Shown here piece after piece: positions 10,381 to 18,982 of a stretch of DNA of 19,557 bases. Numbering within the stretch: position 1 is the stretch's first letter; every line of letters begins with the position of its first letter. The position numbers and the translations under genes are program-made. Location of the stretch: assembly GCA_015143735.1 (NCBI GenBank), contig VKHC01000073.1, forward strand, positions 1,247-20,803. The letters run 5' to 3'. The stretch comes from Synura sp. LO234KE (taxonomy: Eukaryota; Sar; Synurophyceae; Synurales; Mallomonadaceae). The notes beneath the pieces were generated by a model. It ran no database searches. It was not told where the DNA came from and worked only from the letters and a program-made list of their open reading frames with translations.

Positions 10381-10750
10381 AACCCCGTGAAAGAGTGGGA
10401 TTAGGGAAGAGGGCTCCACCCGTGAGCGTAGTGAAGTCCTCCTCCGGCATTGGTTAGTTCGCAGCGACGTCCCAGCGGGTACCATCCACGGCATTGACAG
10501 AAGAGGACGCGGGTACCATCCACGGGGGAGGACATTACTACTAAATCACCACGTATAACATCGTAGAAACGCGGCAAGAAAGTCCCCAAAACGCCAATAA
10601 TAGGGACACAGTATAACAAATGGAGTATATGTCGTGAGAATGCGGACCACCACCTCGACCGAGGCCAGTTCGGTACAACAGAGAACAAGCTCCGAAGTGA
10701 GAAAATATTTAGACTGGCACGGAAAGTTGGTCTTCGAGCGTTCTTCCAAA
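10381..10750 (+). repeat. Dispersed ~360-bp repeat, copy B
   Basis: Colinear, same-strand partner of 4371-4730: shared blocks include gagtggg, gctccac, agaagaggac (10499), gggtac, ggacatt, tataaca and acaagctc (10685). Relative to copy A it carries about 30 extra bases before agaagaggac, coinciding with an internal duplication of a 17-bp unit (see the separate entry). The pair brackets the SIL1-like gene and retroelement copy 1, though nothing shows that the bracketed block ever moved as a unit. Confidence 0.55.
10475..10525 (+). repeat. Exact 17-bp direct repeat inside repeat copy B
   Basis: The unit gcgggtaccatccacgg occurs at 10475-10491 and again at 10509-10525, 34 bases apart start to start. 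Copy A has only one, diverged, counterpart (near 4467), so the second unit is probably a duplication specific to copy B. No function is evident. Confidence 0.8.
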
Positions 10751-11576
10751 CGCTACTCTGCCACCAACACACATGGATCAACTATTGTACAGTTTATATA
10801 TAAATTAATTAAGAATGAAGCCAAATTTATCCTTTCAGACGATCACGTAATTCTCATCATAATCAGTGCTCCGTCCTCCCTTCATCAATCCACTATCATA
10901 ATTTACATTTGATGCAGCAGTAAACGACAGGTCTGCACATGCATGGTGCGCCATTTATCCCCTTTCCAATAATCATATGATGGATGGCTAGTTGTCGTGC
11001 GGCTATGCATTTATCGTGCTCCCAACAACCTGATCATTGGCAGTAAGCAAGAATCAATCAATCAATCGAAAGGAGGTAAGCAAACTTTACGGCCGGTTCC
11101 TACATAAAAGTGCATTGATTGAAGAAGTGATGGTAGCTCCTCGTTGTTCATATTACTGATAACGCTTATTATTCTTCTGGACGATATGAGGGCCGGGCTA
11201 GTGTCAATACCTCCTGTCCTGGTAACTATTCAAAGTGGGTTATGGTATGATCCATGGGGCTGCAGGACCTGGTGATTATGGATGCCCAACATCTCATCAA
11301 CATTTTAATGCTTCTGTAGGAGGCCTCTTCGTCCGCTGGGTCCAAGGTGTTACGCTTGATCGTCCGACCTCAGCCACAGCGAAAGGGGGAGATTATTAGA
11401 GACTGTAGTTTGTATTTAGGCCCCCACTGTCGTACAATTAATGAAGGAGAACTCTCGTACTAAGAATGAAGTATGTCATCTGTTTTTCGTTTAACTAAAA
11501 CAATCCGGACGGGAGAGAGCGATATATATTTTCAGTATAAAACAATGACGCGGAAATCTTAGGATGCAAACATCAT
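10751..11576. other. Spacer before the fucosyltransferase-like gene
   Basis: No gene seen. It contains a short tandem run of aatc units near 11052-11069. The right end (about 11400-11576) should hold the 3' untranslated region of the minus-strand gene that ends at 11577. Open frames here are short and without motifs. Confidence 0.4.
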
Positions 11577-12708
11577 TCACAACTCGAAGGCGGTAATCAT
11601 CTCTCTGCCAGTCGTTCTGGCATACTTTTTGCGACATTCCGCAACCACCGGATGAACACTTGATTCTCCAGAAAAGAAGTAAATTTGCGCACGGCAAGCT
11701 ATCATAATCTCGAACACAAAGAGCTGCAATTTTGTTAGTTGATTCAATAAATCTGGATAAGCATGAAGAGTTATCAATCCTTCCCGCATTATATTTCCTA
11801 CGTGCCCGTGAGAAAAACTTGATATTGTATTGTATAAATTAATGCTTACCAATAACGGTAGAGTTCTGTTCATTTGTCGACACATACTTGGTGAAATTAC
11901 TTACTCCATATTTACTACAAGTTGAATTCACGATTTCAATAAGATGTTTTACGGGTTTGCAATTCACCCCTTTATCACGACCTGAATGACATCTTGTTCG
12001 CAGCTGGTCCCCTCGCCTCCAATGAAAAACAATCGTATTTTCCTCAGTTATTTCTAATCGCTTAATTATGTGAGTAAATAGAGTGTTATAATGCTCTCTA
12101 AAAGTGTAGTTTTGAAATAAATCCTGTGTTACTGAAGGGTAGATTGGACTCGACCTATTGAAAGCATACATCGTACCAGCAAAACACTGGACATTTAGGA
12201 TATTTACATCTTTACAAACAGGTGCAGATTGTAAAAAATCATGGCTTTTAACGATACCAGAGTCGCGAGCTTTACCAACAAACACGCAATCTAATTTTGC
12301 AATGAATCGATTATGGGAAAGAGGACTCATGCATTGAAAAGATTTTGGCAGAGTAAATACATCACAAACAGATATAGATATATTCCCGAAATGCTGCGGA
12401 GATTCGAAGTCAAACGCGACTACAGAACGATTTACAGCAACAGCCCAATTCCAAATGATGTTGTATTGCAGCATATGTGAGCAAAGCCCCTCTTTTGTGC
12501 TCAGATAATATATTGGATTTGTTGATAGACTAACTTTTCTAAATAAATCACACTTTGAAGTATTTACGACTTCATGACGAAAATTTTCATTCAAAGGAAA
12601 ACACTCTAAAAGATTATGTTCCTTATCTGTCATACAGTCTTGACCACTGCAGACTATCAGAACAAAAATTGAATTCCATATGAGTGAGACTAAATAATAT
12701 AATCGCAT
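11577..12708 (-). CDS. O-fucosyltransferase-like protein, exons 12708-11850 and 11797-11577
   Basis: Predicted 359-residue glycosyltransferase that would transfer fucose from GDP-fucose in the secretory pathway. Seen: hydrophobic N-terminal segment MRLYYLVSLIWNSIFVLIVC, a signal peptide or type II anchor; an N-terminal region with LCSHMLQYNIIWNWAVAVNR recalling the family's LxxQFxxAxxxAxxLNRT; the arginine/aspartate motif FHWRRGDQLRTRC at about residues 228-240, matching the HxRRxD nucleotide-sugar site of O-fucosyltransferases and FUT8; YVSTNE at 275-280; and EIMIACRAQIYFFSGESSVHP, the C-terminal motif that usually reads Cxxxxxxxxxxx-S-S. Several NxS/T sites and many Cys fit lumenal exposure. 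The ATG at 12708 is the first; the frame extends to 12765 without another ATG. The 52-nt intron 11849-11798 (gtaagc...acgtag, phase 1) joins VI-G-NIMREG. The gene is head-to-head with the CEP70-like gene. The exact acceptor substrate is unknown, and another HxRRxD glycosyltransferase is possible. Confidence 0.72.
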
Positions 12709-12852
12709 CGATTCAAAAAAAATTTGATAAAAAATAACGCGCGTATGAACACGTGTGCGTTTCACGTGTTCTAAAAAACTTATTTATTAATTTGATCTCT
12801 ATAATTTTTATACGACACTTTAAACTAGAAAGTAAGTTTAGCATTTTTTTGA
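12709..12852. promoter_or_regulatory. Shared divergent promoter region
   Basis: Only 144 bp separate the start codons of the minus-strand fucosyltransferase-like gene (12708) and the plus-strand CEP70-like gene (12853), so both promoters and both 5' untranslated regions must share or overlap this interval. It is AT-rich towards CEP70 (about 12772-12850) and contains a perfect double CACGTG palindrome. No TATA box can be assigned with confidence. Confidence 0.6.
12747..12771. promoter_or_regulatory. Perfect inverted repeat of two CACGTG boxes
   Basis: gaacacgtg-tgcgttt-cacgtgttc: two 9-bp arms, perfectly complementary, with a 7-base spacer. Each arm holds CACGTG, the core bound by bHLH and some bZIP factors (E-box/G-box). 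It lies 39 bp upstream of the fucosyltransferase-like ATG and 81 bp upstream of the CEP70-like ATG, so one site could act on both. Binding is inferred; the palindrome itself is plain in the sequence. Confidence 0.6.
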
Positions 12853-15612
12853 ATGGTGGAAGAGGAATTCTCGTCCCGTGATGATCTCGCAAAGGACCCC
12901 AATAGCTTCAAAGTCGAGCTTTATTTACCGAACTGTATGAAGGTTAATGACTTAATTCGATTTCACGGCTATAATCCCGTGAATATAGCTGAAATGGATC
13001 TTGACTTTGAAAAAAGCTCAGTGTCTGCGTTTGTGGTTGATAGTTGGGCAGAATCTTTATGTGCAGTTTTTATGGAATTAATTGAAAAAGTTTATTCACA
13101 GCGATCAATATTGAATGATGTATCGATCAACAAAAGGTTAGAGAACTTAAGCCTGGTAGATTCAAAATCAGAAATTAATAAAGTAGAAGCGGAACTAAGA
13201 AAGTCCCGGATGGATTGCAAAGCCCTGGAGAAATCTTTGCAAGACTATGGTACGGTACACGCGATGACCTCATAATATGGATATAGGTTTTTACTCATAC
13301 CTCTTTGAAGATGAAACCATCAAGGCCAAAGACCAACATATGAAATTACTAGAGGCGAGCTTGAAGAGAAGAATCAAAGGCTTGGAGGAGCAACTTGAGG
13401 TAAGGAATTGATTTACTGTTCCTTCATTTTAAATTTTCTAATTTCCCGAACAGGAGCGCGGGCGAAAGGTGCGTAAGCTGGAGCTAGACATTGACAGGTT
13501 ACGATCTCAGTTGAGCCTCCTAGTTGAGAAAGATAGGCAGAATTCCGTTAAACAAGATGAAATGCTTTTAGTCCTAGGTAAATCTGACTCGCCCGGAATG
13601 CGGGATCCGGACGATCATGATTATTTAAGATCCTACCAGTGCATCAACCGATCAAGCAAGAGTGGTGTAACCGTCGGGACTGTACCCTCCTTGCAAAGTC
13701 CCAGCAGCGCCCGAAGTCCAAGTTCTCAAAAAGGACGACCTAACAATTCCTACGCGTCCCCTGCCTCGAGCAAGCGTTCGTCCAAAATGGAGGGAATGGG
13801 ACGAAAAGATGTGGCGCTTGACCCGGAGACGAAAGTCAAAGTATTGTTGAGAGAACGAGCCCGACAAGCTCTTGTAATCACAGACCTCAAGGCTCAAGTC
13901 AAGAGTCTGACCGCAGAATTAACGGAGGAGTTCAATCGCACTGCTTCTGCTTATCGAAGGGGAGAGGGTAGTCAGAGAGGCGGGGATAAGATCACGGAGA
14001 AAGGAAAGCCGGTGGGTGCTGGTCGACAGTCTACCGACGGAGATGATTCTTTCTTCGATATATCCACTGATCCGTCCCTGCCTCAACGAATGGAAGAAAT
14101 CGAGGTGCTCACACATCGACTTCGGGAGAGCCGCGCACGAGCCGAGGGGCTAGCACTGCGGCTCAGAGATACAGAGAGGGAAAATGCAGCACTGGTGGCT
14201 TCGAATACCACACTTCATGAAGAGGTGGAGAATATGAAATTCGAATTGAATAACCGTCCGAGCGCCAAACAATACGCGCAGATGCGGCGGGAGCTGATGG
14301 AGGCGGAGGAGAAGCTGCAAGACGCCTTGGCAGTGTCCCGAGAGGTTGCGGACATGACGGCGTGGCGCAGACATTTGAGTACACGGGACAGGATCCAGGC
14401 GGACCAGCGCGGGTACCGCCTCCGCTTGTGGCTAATCGACAGTCTGCCTCGAGCTGTGGTGACCGAGACAGTGCGGGACGTCTGCTCGTCGCTCGGAGTT
14501 GGAGAGATATCGGATATACTGCCGTGCTTAGAGAAGCTGAAGGCTGTGGTGACGCTGGTCCCGAGGCTGGAGCGGTTCGTGACACAGGTCTGTGCCTATG
14601 TGTCGGAGTCCCAGACCCCCGCCCCGTCCCATCCGACGAAAGAGGACGAGCTTTCGGTGTCATGCGCAACTTCTAATGCGGGCTCACTGCTGATGGAAGA
14701 TGTCCTGCCGATCATTAAGGGGCAAGTATCCCTCCCCCCTCACCTCCTTCATACGGTTAACTACAGGGGTGTTTTATTCGTTCGGGAAGTGCTGTGATAA
14801 GTTGTTTTTCGTGTGACGTGACATCGGTGACGGCAGGTGGCGTGTCGAGCTGAACGAGTTGCGCGAGCTTTCCCTGCTAAAGCACCAGTTAATCAGGTGA
14901 AGGTCGGGAGTATGAAATTGTATTCGGCGGGAATGGGCAATGCAGTGTCGACAAGTCGGACCACTCGCTCCGCCTTCCGCTATCACCCATGCTACTTTCA
15001 CACTGTAAACTGAAGTATCCGCCCACTCCATCTCCGCGGACGAACTATTAATGGCTCGGATCCGCGTTGTTGCTCAGGGAGTTGAGAGATCGCGACGTGT
15101 GTCTTAGCGCGGTGGTTACAGAGTCCGCGGGGGACGAGGGATCCGCGCGCTCGGGGGGGTCGAAGGAGGGGGACGAGGCGAGAGATGTCGATGTGAGCCA
15201 ACGCGTTTTGAACAACGAGCCGTTCGCCAAATATGACGCGGCTGTTGCACGGGAATATTCTGTGAGCGACGTGGTGGAGGAAGTCCGACAACTCCTTCTG
15301 TTTCAGCGGAGAGTGTTGGCAGACAGAGCCAACATAAGGGCTGTTGAAGCCCACCTGCAGGCCCATCCGGAGGACATCCTCACAGGCCTCACGTCTCATA
15401 TTATGTTCCTCTTCCGGGCCCCATCCCTGGCTCAATTGCTACCTACTGTCGGCGCCGTGTACACTTTCTGGATGACTACGCGCAACTTTCTCGAGCGAGT
15501 GAGGTTGCAGTGGAATCTGGATGTGGACTGGACTGATGATCGCGTCTTGCGGGAAATTAGCGAGAAGTTAAGAATTCAATGGGGCCGCGGGGGACCAATA
15601 TCCTTGGAGTGA
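12853..15612 (+). CDS. CEP70: CEP70-like centrosomal coiled-coil protein, five exons
   Basis: Predicted 782-residue protein of the centrosome/basal body, where CEP70 binds gamma-tubulin and helps organise microtubules. Exons 12853-13249, 13311-13399, 13454-14721, 14837-14896, 15078-15612; the total (2349 nt) keeps one frame. Introns: 13250-13310 (gtacgg, phase 1), 13400-13453 (gtaagg, phase 0), 14722-14836 (GC-AG, gcaagt, phase 2), 14897-15077 (gtgaag, phase 2). Seen: an N-terminal LN-type segment (VNDLIRFHGYNPVNI); coiled coils over the first three exons; a Ser/Pro-rich low-complexity insert around residues 230-275; a core with LSTRDRIQADQRGYRLRL, LPRAVVTETVRDVC and LVPRLERFVTQVC (about 470-545), which recalls the conserved centre of protist CEP70; and a C-terminal helical part with HIMFLFRAPSLAQLLPTVGAVY, like CEP70's C-terminal FDVPSLxGVxPRMNxVY. 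Implies centrioles or flagella at some life stage. Identification is by remembered motifs, so another coiled-coil centrosomal protein remains possible. Confidence 0.72.
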
Positions 15613-16016
15613 ATGCAAATTTCGCTGTTCTTTTCTGAATTCGTTTTTCCTGAAAAGCTCTTCATACTAACGATACGTATAACTCATTTCAATATGTATA
15701 AAGAAAATAATTGTTAAGCTAGTATTTTAATTGATACTATTACTTACTTTGCCCTAATACGCTAAGTAATTCAGTGGTTATAAGGAAACCCGCTTCACTT
15801 CTTCCGGTGACAGAAGCAGAAGTATTTTACCACTATTTTCTCCCATGCTGCAGCACGCGGGAAACGTCCTGTCATTGTTGGAACAGCAGTTCACGTAGAC
15901 ACGGTATACAACTGAAAACCATGATGTGTAGACTAAACATCTAAAAAAAGCCTTTTGTGTGAGTAGGATGGGTAGCAACAATAAAAGAATTGACGTCAAT
16001 GTGCTGAGCGAAGTAC
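15613..16016. other. 3' flank of the CEP70-like gene
   Basis: AT-rich sequence holding the presumed 3' untranslated region of the CEP70-like gene. A minus-strand open stretch near 15778-15999 begins with a Leu-rich run but has no partner exon or recognisable motif, so I do not call it. Nothing else was seen. Confidence 0.4.
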
Positions 16017-16853
16017 TTATACCCCCACACTAAAGAACCGCTCCCGCCGATGAACAAGAAACTGGCAAGTCCCGTGCCCGAGTAGAGGGCTCCACGTGAA
16101 CGATCCTCTAAAGACTTCGTCAGAATTCAACGACGTCAACCGGTGTGCACTTCCAGTCAACGGTGTTATAATTGGGGGAAGGGATAAGGCTTTTGGAAGG
16201 TAGAGAAGGTCTGCGAGTGTATCGTCAGTAGCGGTTATAGGACACGCAATAGGAGAATCAGAAACAGACCCCACTGAAAGCGTGTAAACAAATGAGGCTC
16301 AGTCATCCAAATGGCAATTCACCACTTGGTTCGAGACCAGAGGGGGGCAAATGCCGGCGGAAGTCCAAAGTAAGAATATCTCGCACATTTAACTGGGCTA
16401 ACGATGCCGTCTACTGGATCTCCCATAATAGCTCGGAAATGAGGAGCCTCGCCATTGCGCTCGACCGAGTGTTCAATAAGGTTAGGGGACAAAGGTCTTC
16501 CTGCCTTACCCGATGATGGAGAGATGCGGGAGAGACTCGAATCTTCATGCTTAACCACTCCTTCTGCAACGCCCACTGATATGCGTCTACGCAGAAAGGG
16601 AAGCAACAGCGCCAGCAGCCTTCGACGTAGAAAACCTTGTCCGGAAGCCTGAGCTGGGTCCCAAATTGTTGAGAGAAAGCGAGTGACGCGACAATATTTC
16701 CTCCAAGAATTCTTGCTTTACATCCGTTATGGTAGTTAGGCACAGTTTGTTCAGTGAGATGTGAGAATTGAGGCAGTATTTCTGCTCAGCACTCCCATAT
16801 TCTACCAGATGAGCTTGCAAAGATTTGAATTGTTGACATCGTAAGTAAGCCAT
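16017..16853 (-). pseudogene. Unrecognised broken coding-like region in three minus-strand frames
   Basis: Three consecutive minus-strand open stretches tile this interval: 16853-16587, 16606-16319 and 16274-16017. The first two overlap around a single frame change near 16590-16605, where a Ser/Ala-rich end (SKAAGAVAS) meets LLPFLRRRISVGVAEG. Stretches such as EYGSAEQKYCLNSHISLNKL and HFRAIMGDPVDGIVSPVKCA read like real protein, and the order is consistent with one decayed gene or a retroelement gag-like region. I recognise no family. It lies about 500 bp downstream (minus strand) of retroelement copy 2, so it could belong to another mobile element. It may also be chance. Confidence 0.22.
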
Positions 16854-17344
16854 AATTTCAGCTCAGGTTTCATCGGCGCTAAAGGCCGAAATATTCCCTG
16901 GAACTGGTAACTCAACCAAAGCAATTTCGAAAAGAATTTAGTTTGGAGTTAATTTCTCTTGCGCTCCAAACCTAAATTGTTTAGCAAAGTCAGCGTGGCC
17001 TAAATTCGAATTTATTAATAATTGAATAGGAAACTGGAAATTTTTATCTCTTTCAGGATTGAGTTGGCTGAAGGTGTTGATTACCTTCGCCTTAAGGAAT
17101 ACCCTTGGATTCCTTTTTTCTTGGCGGTCACTATCTTGGGTAGGCTGAAGAAAACAATTTTGGTGCTCACGATTTTTCAAATTCCAGCTTACGCTAAAAG
17201 CCGGGGAGGCGTCGCCTGCGCTTTTAAAGGCTTGGATAAGTTTGGTCTAGAGTTCTTTAAGAGGAAAGCCCGAGGCAAAACTGCTCAAAAGCCGAATAGT
17301 AAATCTATCTAGCTATGTTTTCAAACTGTCTCACAAAGCATGAT
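16854..17344. other. Region with one unrecognised plus-strand open frame (17022-17312)
   Basis: The plus-strand frame ending at the TAG at 17310-17312 encodes IELAEGVDYLRLKEYPW, a short hydrophobic stretch (IPFFLAVTIL) and a Lys/Arg-rich tail. A plausible acceptor (tttttatctctttcag) lies just upstream near 17057, so it could be a terminal exon, but no upstream exon was found and no domain is recognised. It may be a relic. Confidence 0.2.
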
Positions 17345-18100
17345 TTTAAATCAGGAGATTAATATCTTAGTCTGTAAGGAAGGTGGGGGCGAGAGCATTC
17401 TCAGTGGGTATCTGGAAGAGCGCAAAGTTGCAGGGCTGATCTTGAGAGTTCCGTAGCCTCTTGCCGCGAGCACCTCCGCAGGCGCATTGTTCCCTTTGGC
17501 ACTAGGAGCATCTGCGTTTGGTTGAGCCGGCGTTCAAGTTAAGGAAATTTAATTGTCCTTTTTGAGTTGTTTGCCCATTAGTCCTAACGGTTATTTAGCT
17601 TTCAGCTATTTTTCCGGCTTGATGGAATAAAAATGATTTGGGATTCACGCAGTAGTCGTAAGTGGGTTAAGGTTCCGGGTGAAGGAGGCACGGGCTCCTC
17701 TGGCGTCAGTCCAATACGTGGTATAACGCACTGATTTCACAGGTATTCCTACTGGCGTGGATGGCGCCCACCCAGTTGGCACTACTCAAAGCCGTCTCAA
17801 TTGGACGACAAAGTTATCGGATGTTCCCAGGGTCAGGGAGTGCAATATACTCTCACCCCACCCCTCTTGACCAGTAATCAAGGAGGAGCGATTCGTAAAA
17901 AGCAAATCTCTGTAGGTTCCGGGAGGCCTTTCCTGACTTGGCCATATAAGCTACTGCTTTCTCCCAGGATATGTCAAATTCTTGACATCCGCGCATGTGC
18001 CAATGGTGTAAGGTTGAGCTTCCTTCACGACGTGTAGATGCCTGGGGCGTGGTCCAAGCGGAATGCATAGTATACATAGCTAAGGGGAGACGGATGGAGA
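17345..18100 (-). mobile_element. Second, more decayed copy of the hybrid-binding/RNase H retroelement
   Basis: Read on the minus strand from 18100 down. About 18079-18029 encodes YYAFRLDHAPGIYTS, the counterpart of FYAVRLGHVPGIYMS in copy 1. After a one-base loss at the following Trp codon, EAQPYTIGTCADVKNLT matches EAQPQTVGIHTDFKRLT. Further on come FAFYESLLL (copy 1 VAFLFTDGS, catalytic Asp lost), ANWVGAIHASRNTCEISALYHVL (shown here only as homologous to NWVGA and ELSAMYRAL), a DYCVN trace near 17650, and GNNAPAEVLAARG, equivalent to copy 1 GNAPA. Stops and frame changes interrupt it, so it is inactive. The two copies are clearly diverged (by eye about two-thirds identical in the best DNA blocks), so they are separate old insertions or members of related subfamilies, in opposite orientation and about 8 kb apart. 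Confidence 0.6.
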
Positions 18101-18733
18101 GGAAAAAGGCTTGTGCAAGCCGTTTTACCTCTATATTCAAACCGTTTTACTGCATTGCTCTTGATAACTCTATACGAAAAATCATTTTCACCCTACACGT
18201 GTGCAAGACTATCCGTGAAATTGTAATGCTCACAAGCCTGAAACTTCCGCAAATTTTGAGGTCTAGTTCACGTAAGGAATTGATTCAAACCCAAGAGAAC
18301 ATCGATATCGACAATTGACCTAGACTGCTTCAATCGGTTCACTAAATATTTTTGTACTTCTCATTTAAAAAAAGAAGATCATCTCAGAAATTGTTTCTGT
18401 TCAGTTCCAATAGGACATTCCTGTGTACCGAGGGCTACTCATTGGGTAGCACCACTCATAAAAATAGATTATCCAGGTCAATTGCCGGCACTGTATTGTC
18501 GCCGTCGTGGAGAGGTGTAACAGAGGCTTCAACTCTTATTCAAAGCAGAGAATAAGTGGCGCAAAATTACCACTTTTCCGGCTTTCCACAGATTTTAGGT
18601 CTGGAGCAGCTGGATCTCTACCACCACCAATCCTTACCCATCGTTTGAAAACTTCCGCAAAGATTTTTTGAGTTCAACAAGTTGTTTAACCCGCTGCAGC
18701 TTTCTTTCAAGAATTTTGTCGTCGATACACGTT
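18101..18733. other. Spacer between retroelement copy 2 and the GNHD fragment
   Basis: Presumably contains the upstream part of retroelement copy 2, but I could not follow its similarity past about 18120. A short near-repeat aacttccgcaaa is found at about 18242 and 18650. No gene is supported. Confidence 0.3.
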
Positions 18734-18982
18734 CTAAATCACGACGTTTGCACTCGCAACCTTTGATTGTGCCTGGTGGTTTTCCGAGCAAGCTCCTCCA
18801 TAAAAAGTTAACTCCTCCTCAGTCACTGAGTTGCGCTCTTGTTGTCTGAAATACATATTAAAGGCATATGGAACGTGCCCACCGCTCGAGTTAGAGTTCT
18901 CGATATCATGATTTCCGGTAATGACGACGTGTCGTTTCATGATTCCACGTTGTCCCCTGATCAATGCGCCTCCTTTTATCGA
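18734..18982 (-). pseudogene. Metallophosphoesterase-like fragment (possibly purple acid phosphatase)
   Basis: Minus-strand frame open from 18982 (after a TAG) to a TAG at 18734. It encodes HVVITGNHDIENSNSSGG, in which GNHD with a hydrophobic strand before it is the metal-binding signature of calcineurin-like phosphoesterases, followed by VPYAFNMYFRQQE, recalling the AYxxRFxxP segment after GNHE in purple acid phosphatases. The other family motifs (GDxG, GDxxY, HxP, GHxH) were not found in the flanks. It may therefore be one exon of a gene that leaves the window at its right end, or an orphan relic. Candidate splice sites are cgataaaag or gatcag upstream and CAATCAAAG|gttgcg downstream, the latter weak. 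Confidence 0.35.

Noticed and set aside
4371-10750. The two dispersed repeats as LTRs of a single retrotransposon
   Set aside because: The sequence between them holds a normal spliced cellular gene in the opposite orientation and no gag-pol, primer-binding site or polypurine tract was seen.
11040-11080. aatc tandem run as a possible CRISPR or satellite
   Set aside because: Only about four 4-bp units; an ordinary microsatellite in a eukaryotic spacer.
12709-12765. Extension of the fucosyltransferase-like frame to 12765
   Set aside because: That frame would need a GTG start; the first ATG is at 12708 and directly precedes the hydrophobic segment. The extension also overlaps the palindromic promoter element.
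14722-14797. CEP70 exon 3 running on to the stop at 14797
   Set aside because: The added tail is not CEP70-like, and the two downstream exons complete the family's C-terminal region in frame through a GC-AG intron.
16290-16340. ggttcgagacc at 16326, resembling a tRNA T-loop (box B)
   Set aside because: No acceptor-stem pairing, no box A at the right distance and no cloverleaf could be drawn.
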